A stretch of 64,000 bases of DNA from Chryseobacterium taichungense. GTDB taxonomy: Bacteria; Bacteroidota; Bacteroidia; Flavobacteriales; Weeksellaceae. This document shows positions 20,132 through 27,850 of the stretch, piece by piece. The notes beneath the pieces are model-generated. The model was not told the origin of the DNA. It made no database searches and saw only the letters and a list, made by a program, of their open reading frames with translations. Every line of letters starts with the position of its first letter. Position 1 is the first letter of the stretch. The stretch lies in assembly GCF_900109935.1 (NCBI RefSeq), contig NZ_FOBV01000008.1:62001-126000 (forward strand). Direction: 5' to 3'. The position numbers were made by a program, and so were the translations under genes.

Positions 20132-21187
20132 ATGAACTTATTTTCTCCATTATATCTCCGCAGCCTTACCCTGAAAAACAGAATCGTTGTATCGCCGATG
20201 CAGCAATACAGCGCTAACAATGGTATTCCCGGCAATTGGCACCTTGTACATCTCGGCAGCCGTGCCGTAGGTGGTGCAGGACTGATCCTCACCGAATGTA
20301 CCGCTGTTTCTCCGGAAGGACTTGCCACCCTGAACGATGTCGGCATCTGGAACGACGAGCAGCAGGAAGCCTGGAAGAACATTGTAGATTTTGTCCATGA
20401 GCAGGAAGCTAAAATAGGCATACAGCTCTGGCATTCCGGGGGTAAAGGAAGCCTGAGACATCCTAACCAAAGAATGAAACCATTAACTGATGAAGAAGGT
20501 GCCTGGACAGTAAAATCTTCTTCCGCTACGGAAATCAACGGGGTAATTCCACAGGAGATGACGGTAGCTGAAATTCATGAGCTTACCCAAAAATTTGCTG
20601 ATGCGGCAATGCGTGCTGTGGAAGCAGGCTTTGATACGATAGAGCTTCACGCAGGACATGGATATCTTTTCCATCAGTTTTATTCCGCAGTGATCAATAA
20701 AAGGAATGATGAATACGGTGGAAGCTTTGACAACAGGATACGCTTTCTGGTAGAGACCGTTCGCGCAGTGAGAAAGGTCATTCCTGAAATTATGCCTCTC
20801 CTTGTAAGGATTTCTGCGGTAGATTATATCGACACCCCCGAAGGATGGACCTTGGAAGACAGTGCTGCCCTTTCGGAAGTTCTGAAAGAAAATGGTGTAG
20901 ACCTCATCACAGCTTCCGGCGGTGGATTTACCAACGTAAGCAAAGACAAAGTATTTCCCGGTTATCAGGTTCCTTTTGCTGCTGCCATAAAGAAAACAGG
21001 AATTCTGACCGGTGCCGTCGGAATGATCACTGAAGCACAGCAGGCGGATGAAATCATTACCTCCGGAAAGGCAGATCTTGTCGTGATTGCCAGAGAACAT
21101 CTGCGGGATCCGTATTTTGCTATTCATGCGGCTAAGGAACTGGACGTTGAAACCGAAATTCCGTGGCAGTATCAGAGGGCGTTTTAA
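20132..21187 (+). CDS. NADH:flavin oxidoreductase, Old Yellow Enzyme family (YqjM/NamA-like)
   Basis: This 351-residue TIM-barrel flavoenzyme uses FMN and NAD(P)H to reduce activated alkenes. Motifs: SPMQQYS (21-27), GIQLWHSGGKGS, the substrate-binding TIELHAGHGYLFHQFYS, and EYGGSFDNRIRF. In YqjM-type enzymes the first of these reads SPMCMYS, with a Cys that tunes the flavin; here Gln (Q24) replaces it, so redox behaviour may differ. The ATG is one base after the kinase stop, implying translational coupling with the sensor kinase. This suggests expression tied to an electrophile or redox signal, an inference from position only. Confidence 0.92.
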   Translation: MNLFSPLYLRSLTLKNRIVVSPMQQYSANNGIPGNWHLVHLGSRAVGGAGLILTECTAVSPEGLATLNDVGIWNDEQQEAWKNIVDFVHEQEAKIGIQLWHSGGKGSLRHPNQRMKPLTDEEGAWTVKSSSATEINGVIPQEMTVAEIHELTQKFADAAMRAVEAGFDTIELHAGHGYLFHQFYSAVINKRNDEYGGSFDNRIRFLVETVRAVRKVIPEIMPLLVRISAVDYIDTPEGWTLEDSAALSEVLKENGVDLITASGGGFTNVSKDKVFPGYQVPFAAAIKKTGILTGAVGMITEAQQADEIITSGKADLVVIAREHLRDPYFAIHAAKELDVETEIPWQYQRAF

Positions 21188-21433
21188 ACTCTTGTGAATT
21201 TTAAATTTAACCACAAAAGGAGCAAAAGACTTTTCTTAAGCTTGAGATAACGAAGTTCTCAAAAGGATAAAGATCGAAGATTTTTTTTAAGTTATTGTTA
21301 GCTTTCTCACTTTTAATTATCAACTTTAAATAAAAGTTCAACTCATCTTTTGAGACTTTTGCGGTTATATAAAAGTTTAAACAGACTTTTCCGTAAGAAT
21401 TCAAATACACAACCTGTAATTTAAATAAGAGAT

Positions 21434-21985
21434 ATGGAAAACCAGGGCGCGTCTGTAGTTATTACACATCATATACTTGACGGAAAACAAAAAGAATACG
21501 AAGGCTGGCTGGATGAGATCGTTCCCCAGACCAAACATTCTGAGGGCTTTATAGACCTTCAGATCGTAAGGCCGATTCCCGGTCTTACTTTTGTCTATAC
21601 GGTCATTATCCGTTTCGACACCATTACCCATCTCAAAACCTGGATGGAATCGGAAAGCAGGAAAAAGCTTATTGAAAAAGCAAATCCTTTGTTCAGGAAA
21701 AATGACAATTATGAGATCAGATCCGGACTGGATTTTCTTTTTACTTCTGAAAGCACTACCGGTAAAGCGCCTGTTCGCTGGAAACAGTTTCTGGTGACAT
21801 GGTCTGCCATTTATCCTTTATCACTCATCATTCCTCATTTTCTTCTGCCTTTGCTCAGATTACTGAATATCCCGCAGAATCATTATTTTGAAGCTTTATT
21901 GATCTCTGGAACTATCGTGTTTTTGATGGTATTTATCGTCATGCCGGTTTATACAAGAGCCATCAGGAAATGGCTGTATCAATGA
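21434..21985 (+). CDS. ABM-domain membrane protein
   Basis: The first 100 residues match an antibiotic biosynthesis monooxygenase-type ferredoxin-like fold (VVITHHILDGKQKEYEGWL, SEGFIDLQIVRP, YTVIIRFDTITHLKTWMES). The C terminus has two hydrophobic helices (about 125-145 and 155-175), so the ABM domain is membrane-anchored and probably cytoplasmic. Similar ABM-TM proteins are widespread and uncharacterised; members of the soluble family act on quinones, haem or act as sensors. It stands alone with a strong terminator after the stop. Confidence 0.8.
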   Translation: MENQGASVVITHHILDGKQKEYEGWLDEIVPQTKHSEGFIDLQIVRPIPGLTFVYTVIIRFDTITHLKTWMESESRKKLIEKANPLFRKNDNYEIRSGLDFLFTSESTTGKAPVRWKQFLVTWSAIYPLSLIIPHFLLPLLRLLNIPQNHYFEALLISGTIVFLMVFIVMPVYTRAIRKWLYQ

Positions 21986-22005
21986 CAGACGATATTTTAT
22001 GATAC

Positions 22006-22038
22006 GTTTCAGCTTTCGGCTTCGCCGAAAGCTGAAAC
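22006..22038 (+). terminator. Strong terminator after the ABM gene
   Basis: GTTTCAGCTTTCGGC (22006-22020) and its exact complement (22024-22038) form a 15-bp stem with a 3-nt loop, followed by a T tract. Confidence 0.85.
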
Positions 22039-22105
22039 TTTTTAAAGTTCTTCAGCCGACCTAGTTGATTTCGGCTAAAGCCAAATGGAATTATGCAAAA
22101 TTTAA

Positions 22106-22121
22106 ACGGGCTGAAGCCCGT
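22106..22121. repeat. GGGCT(N)AGCCC-type palindrome, first of several
   Basis: ACGGGCTGAAGCCCGT is a 16-bp palindrome. Related palindromes sharing GGCT..AGCC occur at 22583-22598, 22648-22663 and 22685-22700 within the same gene-free stretch; the first and last are each followed by TTCCTATTGAT or TTTCTATTGAT. They look like members of one short dispersed palindromic repeat family. Confidence 0.6.
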
Positions 22122-22166
22122 TCCTATTGATATTGCAAATTCATGATCCAACCGGGTTAACGTAGA

Positions 22167-22500
22167 AAAAACGGATTTCTGTTTTAGTTTAATCTACCAG
22201 TTTAGATTAAAATGGCTTTCTGTTTTAGCTTAATCTATCAGATTAGAATAAAATGGCTTTCTGTTTTAGTTTAATCTACCAGTTTAGAATAAAATGGTTT
22301 TCTGTTTTAGTTTAATCTATCAGTTTAGAATAAAATGGCTTTCTGTTTTAGTTTAATCTACCAGTTTAGAATAAAATGGTTTTCTGTTTTAGTTTAATCC
22401 GCCAGTTTAGAATAAAATGGTTTCCGGTTTTAATTTAATCTGACAGTTTAGATTAAAATGGTTTTCTGTTTTAGTTTAATCTATCAGATTAGACAAAAAT
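22167..22500. repeat. Tandem repeat, eight units of 41 bp
   Basis: A 41-bp unit recurs with exact phase: TTCTG or TTCCG anchors fall at 22177, 22218, 22259, 22300, 22341, 22382, 22423 and 22464. Each unit contains a dyad, TTTAATCTA ... TAGATTAAA around CCAGTT or similar, so each can form a 9-bp hairpin. Units differ by a few substitutions but no indels. There is no reading frame through the array. It lies in the 977-bp gap between the ABM gene and the bicupin gene. Confidence 0.85.
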
Positions 22501-22515
22501 GAGTTTCCTTTTGGA

Positions 22516-22743
22516 TTAACCTGAGTTCGATATGATAAAGGATTTAAATCTTTTGAATTTAAAACAATACTTATCACTAGCGTCGGGCTTTAGCCCGATG
22601 AAGTTATAGCAGTTTATCATTGGGCTTTAGCCAAAACCTATCATAACTTCGGCTAAAGCCGGATGATCAGACCCTACCGAGTAAATGGGCTAAAGCCCAT
22701 TTCTATTGATCACACACTCACTTGTATATCGAACTCACAATTA
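22516..22743. repeat. Second inverted-repeat element with AACCTGAGTTC ends
   Basis: TTAACCTGAGTTCGATAT (22516-22533) is mirrored imperfectly by ATATCGAACTCACAATTA (about 22726-22743). The interval contains three GGCT..AGCC palindromes and no gene. Its ends match those of the element at 885-1147, although the interiors differ. Confidence 0.5.
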
Positions 22744-22962
22744 GTCTATGGCATATTATGAACAGACGATATTTCATTACCCATCACCTCTAGCGAGCTT
22801 ATCACCTGGCAATTCACGGGAAATCAACTGCTTTTCAGATGATCATTCTCAACGAGTGTTTTTGCCTGTTCAACGAATAAGCTTCTGAAATATCATGATT
22901 ATTGGCTAGCTTTACTATAATAAAAAAAAAAAGATCTTATCCGCCACCCTAAAAATAACATC

Positions 22963-23997
22963 ATGAACACACTACGCTTTAAATATGAATTAGAAAAAAA
23001 AGAACCGCGCAGCAATGACGGTGGAACGACAAGAGGAGCTTCTGTAAAAGAGTTTCCGGCTTCTGTCGGTATTGCCGGAGTGTCGATGAGACTGCAACCC
23101 GGAAGTATGCGTGAACTCCACTGGCATGCCAATGCAGCAGAATGGGCTTATGTAATTTCAGGAAGTGTACGTACCACGATCCTCCATCCTGACGGTAAAA
23201 GCTATACCGATAATTTTGAGCCTGGCGATGTGTGGTATTTCCCAAAAGGCTACGGACATTCTATTCAGGCAACGGGAACAGAAGAATGCCATTTTATCCT
23301 GATTTTTGATAACGGTAATTTTTCTGAGGATCATACTTTCAGTGTTACCGATTTCATTTCGAGCGTGCCTCCTGAGATCGTAGCCCAGAATTTGGGGCTG
23401 AGTCTTGAAGAAGTAGCAGCGCTGCCGCAGAAGGAAGCATATTTTGCTGCAGGTCCTGTTCCGGATGAGATGTCGGCAATAGCTACGCCGCGTCCCGAAG
23501 AATCTGATATTGAATTAACGAATCTGCACCGCTATCCGCTGCATTCCCAGCAGCCGAGGATTATTCCCGGCGGGGGACTTCAAAGGCTGGTTAGCCAAAA
23601 AGAATTTCCCATCAGCACAACGATGGCAGGCTCAGTGATCGAGCTGCAGCCCGGCGCCCTGAGGGAAATGCACTGGCATCCGAATGCCGACGAGTGGCAG
23701 TATTATATTTCCGGGCAGGCGGAAATGACGGTTTTCCTGGCGGAAGGCACGGCAGTCACTGAACAGTTCGGAACAGGAGACGTAGGTTACGTACCGATGG
23801 GAGCCGGACATTATATCAAGAATACGGGAGACACCATATGCAAAGTATTAATCGGTTTCAACAGCGGGACTTACGAATCTATTAATCTGAGCGAATGGCT
23901 TGCCGGAAATCCTAAAGATGTGGTGATAACCAATTTTGGACTGGCCGATGGCGAAATTGAAAAATTCCCGAAAAAGAAGCTTTTTATTCAACCTTAA
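22963..23997 (+). CDS. Bicupin, oxalate decarboxylase-like
   Basis: A 344-residue protein with two cupin barrels. Metal ligands are present in both: H53, H55, E60 and H99 (ELHWHANAAEW, GYGHS) and H237, H239, E244 and H283 (EMHWHPNADEW, GAGHY). This layout matches the OxdC family, manganese enzymes that convert oxalate to formate and carbon dioxide. No signal peptide is seen. I do not see the catalytic lid motif clearly enough to separate decarboxylase from oxidase or other bicupin activity. It leads a likely operon with a peroxiredoxin and a DsbA-like protein, pointing to a redox stress setting. Confidence 0.85.
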   Translation: MNTLRFKYELEKKEPRSNDGGTTRGASVKEFPASVGIAGVSMRLQPGSMRELHWHANAAEWAYVISGSVRTTILHPDGKSYTDNFEPGDVWYFPKGYGHSIQATGTEECHFILIFDNGNFSEDHTFSVTDFISSVPPEIVAQNLGLSLEEVAALPQKEAYFAAGPVPDEMSAIATPRPEESDIELTNLHRYPLHSQQPRIIPGGGLQRLVSQKEFPISTTMAGSVIELQPGALREMHWHPNADEWQYYISGQAEMTVFLAEGTAVTEQFGTGDVGYVPMGAGHYIKNTGDTICKVLIGFNSGTYESINLSEWLAGNPKDVVITNFGLADGEIEKFPKKKLFIQP

Positions 23998-24030
23998 ACA
24001 TGATAATCACTAACCACTAAAAAATAAATT

Positions 24031-24492
24031 ATGTTACAGAAAGATACCGTTGCACCCGATTTTACATTGTATGCAACCCCAGACCAGAAAATCACCCTCT
24101 CCGAATTTCGGGGAAAGAATGTGATCCTTGCTTTTTATCCTGCCGACTGGAGTCCTGTATGCAGTGATCAAATGGCCCTTTATAACGAAACGCTGAAATT
24201 TTTTAAACAATATGATGCGGAAATTTTCGGTATTTCCGTAGACAGCAAATGGTGCCACATGGCTTTTGCTCAATCGAGAAACCTGCACTTTCCTCTACTG
24301 GCAGATTTTGAAGCAAAAGGTGAGATCGCAAAACAATACGGCGTATACAATGAGGAAGAAGGGGAATGCAACCGTGCCTTATTTGTGATTGATAAAGACG
24401 GTGTTATCGCATGGAGCTACCTGTCTCCTACTGCTGTAAATCCCGGAGCAGACGGAATTCTGGACGCATTAGAAACCTTAAAAACAAAATAA
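24031..24492 (+). CDS. Peroxiredoxin (AhpC/TSA family)
   Basis: This 153-residue thioredoxin-fold peroxidase has the peroxidatic cysteine C44 in FYPADWSPVCSDQ, followed by FGISVDSKW and the FVIDKDGVIAWSY strand. The Thr of the usual PxxT/SxxC motif is Ser here (S41), an accepted variant. It reduces hydrogen peroxide or organic peroxides using thioredoxin-like donors. Additional Cys residues (near 77 and 113) could act as resolving partners. Its stop is one base before the next start, so it is co-translated with the DsbA-like protein. Confidence 0.93.
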   Translation: MLQKDTVAPDFTLYATPDQKITLSEFRGKNVILAFYPADWSPVCSDQMALYNETLKFFKQYDAEIFGISVDSKWCHMAFAQSRNLHFPLLADFEAKGEIAKQYGVYNEEEGECNRALFVIDKDGVIAWSYLSPTAVNPGADGILDALETLKTK

Positions 24493-24493
24493 T

Positions 24494-25009
24494 ATGTCAC
24501 TAAAACCTTCAGTAAACAGTAATGACCACATTCAGGGCAACGCAAATGCCGAACTGGTCATCGTAGAATATGGCGATTATCAATGTCCGTATTGTGGAGC
24601 AGCGTATCCTGTTCTTAAAGAACTAATGAGAGAATTTGGAAATCAAGTTCAGTTTGTATTCAGAAATTTTCCATTATCGGAAATGCATCAATATGCAAGG
24701 CCGGCCGCTCTGGCCGCAGAAGCAGCCAACATACAGGGAAAGTTTTGGGAAATGCATGATGCGATCTACGAAAACCAGCAACAGCTGAATGAAAATCTGC
24801 TTACGGAAATCGCAGAAAAACTGAGCCTGAATATGCCACAGTTTAAAGAAGATCTGCAAAGCAGCAAACTTGCTGAAAAAGTAGATTCGGATTTTGAAAG
24901 CGGCGTAATAAGCGGGGTAAACGGCACTCCTTCATTTTTCGTCAACGGAAAAAAATTCAATGGTGGTGCAATGGATCTGCTTGAACTGGTAAGAGAGAAT
25001 GCTATTTAA
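24494..25009 (+). CDS. DsbA-family thioredoxin-like protein
   Basis: A 171-residue thioredoxin-fold protein with active site C31-P-Y-C34 (YGDYQCPYCGAAYPVL), a helical insert, and the cis-proline loop GTPSFFVNGKKF. There is no signal peptide, so it should be cytoplasmic, unlike classical DsbA. The family includes FrnE-like and 2-hydroxychromene isomerase-like members, and it may recycle or partner the adjacent peroxiredoxin. The ATG lies one base after the peroxiredoxin stop. Confidence 0.88.
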   Translation: MSLKPSVNSNDHIQGNANAELVIVEYGDYQCPYCGAAYPVLKELMREFGNQVQFVFRNFPLSEMHQYARPAALAAEAANIQGKFWEMHDAIYENQQQLNENLLTEIAEKLSLNMPQFKEDLQSSKLAEKVDSDFESGVISGVNGTPSFFVNGKKFNGGAMDLLELVRENAI

Positions 25010-25142
25010 ATATTTTTCAGGCTTTACGAACGAAATTAAACTAGATTAATTTCCATCAGGTTTGGCCTTAGTACATTTGCTAAAGAATTAAACAAAACAA
25101 TTTTTTAAATCACAATATTAACAACATTAAAAATTAAACAAA

Positions 25143-25964
25143 ATGAGTACACTTACATTAAAAGATGGAACAGAAATTTTTTACAAAGATCAGGGAGAAG
25201 GACCGGTATTGATGTTTCACCACGGGTGGCCTTTATCATCAGACGATTGGGACGCACAGGTAATTTTCTTCTTACAAAAAGGCTACCGGGTAATCGCACA
25301 TGACAGAAGAGGTCATGGAAGATCCAGTCAGGATATTTATAACCACACGATTGAGCAGTACGCTTCTGATGCTGCCGAACTGGTTGAGTTTTTAGATTTA
25401 AAAGACGTGATTCATATCGGACACTCCACAGGTGGTGGTGAGGTAATCCGTTACATTAACAAATATTCAAACGGAAGGGCTAAAAAAGCAGTTTTAATAA
25501 GTGCTGTCCCTCCAATTATGGTACAAAGTGAAACCAATCCTGACGGTGTTCCAATTTCAGTTTTTGATGACATCAGAGATCAGACGTTGAACAATAGAAA
25601 TCAATTTTACATTGATTTAACATTCCCTTTTTATGGTTATAACAGAGAAGGTGCGAAAGTTAAAGAAGGCGTACAGAGAAATTGGTGGAGACAAGGGATG
25701 ATGGGTGGAATTGTTGCCCATTACGACGGAGTTAAAGCTTTTTCCGAAACGGATTTTACAGAGGATTTAAAATCTGTAGATATTCCTGTTTTGGTGCTTC
25801 ACGGCGAAGATGATCAGATTGTACCAATCGAAAACTCAGCGATCAAGTCTGCTAAACTATTAAAAAACGGCAAGCTTATTACCTATCCAGGTTTCCCTCA
25901 CGGTATGCCGACTACGGAGCATGAAACGATAAATAAAGACATCCTTGCGTTTATTCAGGATTAA
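25143..25964 (+). CDS. Alpha/beta hydrolase, non-haem chloroperoxidase/arylesterase-like (copy 1)
   Basis: A 273-residue alpha/beta hydrolase. The oxyanion motif is HHGWPLSSDDWD, the nucleophile S95 is in HIGHSTGGGEV, the acid is D223/D224 in VLHGEDDQIVP, and the histidine is H253 in GFPHGMPTTEH. This is the cofactor-free haloperoxidase/esterase group, which hydrolyses esters and shows perhydrolase activity in vitro; the natural substrate is unknown. A near-identical gene lies at 26859-27680 in the opposite orientation, differing at roughly 20 residues. The gene is followed by its own terminator. Confidence 0.9.
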   Translation: MSTLTLKDGTEIFYKDQGEGPVLMFHHGWPLSSDDWDAQVIFFLQKGYRVIAHDRRGHGRSSQDIYNHTIEQYASDAAELVEFLDLKDVIHIGHSTGGGEVIRYINKYSNGRAKKAVLISAVPPIMVQSETNPDGVPISVFDDIRDQTLNNRNQFYIDLTFPFYGYNREGAKVKEGVQRNWWRQGMMGGIVAHYDGVKAFSETDFTEDLKSVDIPVLVLHGEDDQIVPIENSAIKSAKLLKNGKLITYPGFPHGMPTTEHETINKDILAFIQD

Positions 25965-25985
25965 TTATATTTAAATCTATTTTCT

Positions 25986-26013
25986 AAAGAGTGTTTCTGA
26001 TGATTCACTCTTT
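25986..26013 (+). terminator. Terminator after hydrolase copy 1
   Basis: AAAGAGTG and CACTCTTT pair around a 12-nt loop, followed by TTTATTT. Confidence 0.75.
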
Positions 26014-26064
26014 TTTATTTGAATTTTAATGATTGATTTAACGCAGACTTTGTTCCGGTTAAGT

Positions 26065-26154
26065 AATCAATAAATTGATTTTCATTAAGCTTTTTAAGCT
26101 AAGAAGTTTAATTCTTAATGTTAAAATAAATTATAAATTTAAACAGGTTCTTAA
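26065..26154. repeat. Second copy of the AACAGGTTCTTA repeat, truncated
   Basis: About 90 bp here match the right part of the element at 11469-11714: AATCAATAAATTGATTTTCA, a central TTCTTAATGTTAAAATAAAT and the end AAATTTAAACAGGTTCTTA. The left inverted end is not found nearby, so this copy is truncated. It occupies the 374-bp gap between hydrolase copy 1 and the MaoC gene. Confidence 0.55.
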
Positions 26155-26285
26155 TAAAGAATAAAGAAACATATCTTTTATTAGTCGAGCCTTCGGCTTG
26201 TGATTAAATTTCAAATGTAGCAGACACCATTTTATAGTATATTTAAGGTTACAGGAAAATTTTCATTCCTCATTTTGCTAAATAA

Positions 26286-26318
26286 AAAAGCCTTTAAAAC
26301 TTAATTTAAAGACTTTAT
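26286..26318 (-). terminator. Terminator of the MaoC-like gene
   Basis: AAAGCCTTTAAA and TTTAAAGACTTT form an imperfect stem, with T-rich sequence following on the minus strand about 20 nt after the stop codon. Confidence 0.6.
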
Positions 26319-26338
26319 TCATTTTTTACTTTTAAAAT

Positions 26339-26827
26339 TTATCTCTTCAGCAAGTATTTATGTTGCCCTTGCAGTACCAATTCTGATTTCTGATTGTAGA
26401 CTTCTACTTTGGTTGTTACAATTCCTGTATTTCCTTTAGGTTCAAGATCAGTGATCGTAAGAGAAGAATACAGCGTATCTCCGGAATGAACTTCTTTTAA
26501 AAAGCTGCATGACAACTCTAAAAAGCTGATAAAAACATTCCCAAAATAATGCGGCAGCAAAGTCGCTCCGGGCGCAGTAAACGACAGTACCTGCAATCCG
26601 TGCACTACCGGCGCTTCATGACCGTATCTTTCGGCATATTCTTTATCATAATGGATAGGATGATTGTCACAGGATACCGTCTGAAAAGCAGAAGCGTGGG
26701 CATCTGTAAGGGTCCGGCTCGGAGCCCTGAAAACTTCTCCTACTTTCAGCTCGTCGAAACCACGTTGCGGAACAATAGAGAAATTTTCGGGATCAAAGGC
26801 AGACTGTTCAGTATTTAAATTTTCCAT
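26339..26827 (-). CDS. MaoC-like hot-dog hydratase
   Basis: A 162-residue hot-dog-fold protein with the hydratase 2 motif. D58-x4-H63 appears within FQTVSCDNHPIHYDKEYAER, followed by the VVHGLQVLSFTAPG helix. These enzymes hydrate trans-2-enoyl-CoA or related thioesters. The preceding residues FDELKVGEVFRAPSRTLTDAHAS fit the family N terminus. It lies between two inverted hydrolase copies and is 31 nt downstream of copy 2 on the same strand, so those two may be co-transcribed. Confidence 0.88.
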   Translation of the reverse strand: MENLNTEQSAFDPENFSIVPQRGFDELKVGEVFRAPSRTLTDAHASAFQTVSCDNHPIHYDKEYAERYGHEAPVVHGLQVLSFTAPGATLLPHYFGNVFISFLELSCSFLKEVHSGDTLYSSLTITDLEPKGNTGIVTTKVEVYNQKSELVLQGQHKYLLKR

Positions 26828-26858
26828 AAAAACGGTTTGGTGTTAATGAACAAATGAT

Positions 26859-27680
26859 TTATTCTTTGATAAAATCCAAAAGATCCTTATTGATGGTTTC
26901 ATGCTCTGTAGTCGGCATTCCGTGAGGGAACCCTGGATAAGTAATCAACTTACCATTCTTTAACAGCTTAGCAGATTTAATGGCTGAGTTTTCAATCGGT
27001 ACGATCTGATCATCTTCACCATGAAGCACCAATACCGGAATATCTACTGCTTTAAGATCTTCTGTTAAATCTGTCTCAGAAAAGGCCTTAATTCCGTCAT
27101 AATGAGCAACAATTCCGCCCATTAATCCCTGTCTCCACCAGTTTCTCTGAACACCATCTTTAACCTTCGCACCTTCCCTGTTGTAACCGTAGAAAGGGAA
27201 CGTAAGGTCATAATAAAACTGATTTCTGTTGTTCAACGTCTGATCCCTGATGTCATCAAAAACTGAAATTGGAACACCGTCAGGATTGGTTTCACTTTGA
27301 ACCATTACCGGAGGGATAGCACTGATCAGTACCGCTTTCTTCGCTCTTCCGTTAGAATATTTGTTTACATAACGGATTACCTCACCACCACCTGTGGAGT
27401 GACCGATATGAATCACGTCTTTTAAATCTAAAAACTTAACCAATTCTGCAGCATCTGAGGCGTACTGCTCAATCGTGTGGTTATAAATATCCTGACTGGA
27501 TCTTCCGTGACCTCTTCTGTCATGTGTCACCACTCTGTAACCTCTCTGTAAAAAGAAAATTACCTGCGCGTCCCAATCGTCTGATGATAAAGGCCATCCG
27601 TGGTGAAACATCAATACCGGTCCTTCTCCCTGATCTTTGTAAAAAATTTCTGTTCCGTCTTTTAGTTTAAGTGTACTCAT
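26859..27680 (-). CDS. Alpha/beta hydrolase, near-identical paralogue (copy 2)
   Basis: A 273-residue protein about 93% identical (by eye) to the hydrolase at 25143-25964. It has the same S95 (GHSTGGGEV), HGEDDQIVP and FPHGMP triad segments. Most changes are conservative (I/V, E/D, S/A). The two genes face each other across MaoC. Nucleotide identity is also high over long stretches, so duplication is recent or maintained by gene conversion. Position suggests that this copy, not copy 1, is expressed together with the MaoC hydratase. Confidence 0.9.
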   Translation of the reverse strand: MSTLKLKDGTEIFYKDQGEGPVLMFHHGWPLSSDDWDAQVIFFLQRGYRVVTHDRRGHGRSSQDIYNHTIEQYASDAAELVKFLDLKDVIHIGHSTGGGEVIRYVNKYSNGRAKKAVLISAIPPVMVQSETNPDGVPISVFDDIRDQTLNNRNQFYYDLTFPFYGYNREGAKVKDGVQRNWWRQGLMGGIVAHYDGIKAFSETDLTEDLKAVDIPVLVLHGEDDQIVPIENSAIKSAKLLKNGKLITYPGFPHGMPTTEHETINKDLLDFIKE

Positions 27681-27850
27681 TGTTGTAATTTTTTTTGATT
27701 AATTATTAAATTCAAAATAGTAATTACAAAAAATGGTACGAATAATTTAAAACACTTTAAATCAACCATTTAAACAATTGATTAAATTCAAATTAAATAC
27801 GAAATGTCGTAATATTATGATACCATTATTTTAATTTGGTAAAATTTCTT

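Noticed and set aside
20483..21214. Minus-strand frame of 243 residues opposite the OYE gene
   Set aside because: The plus strand encodes a clear flavin reductase; the antisense frame has no family features.
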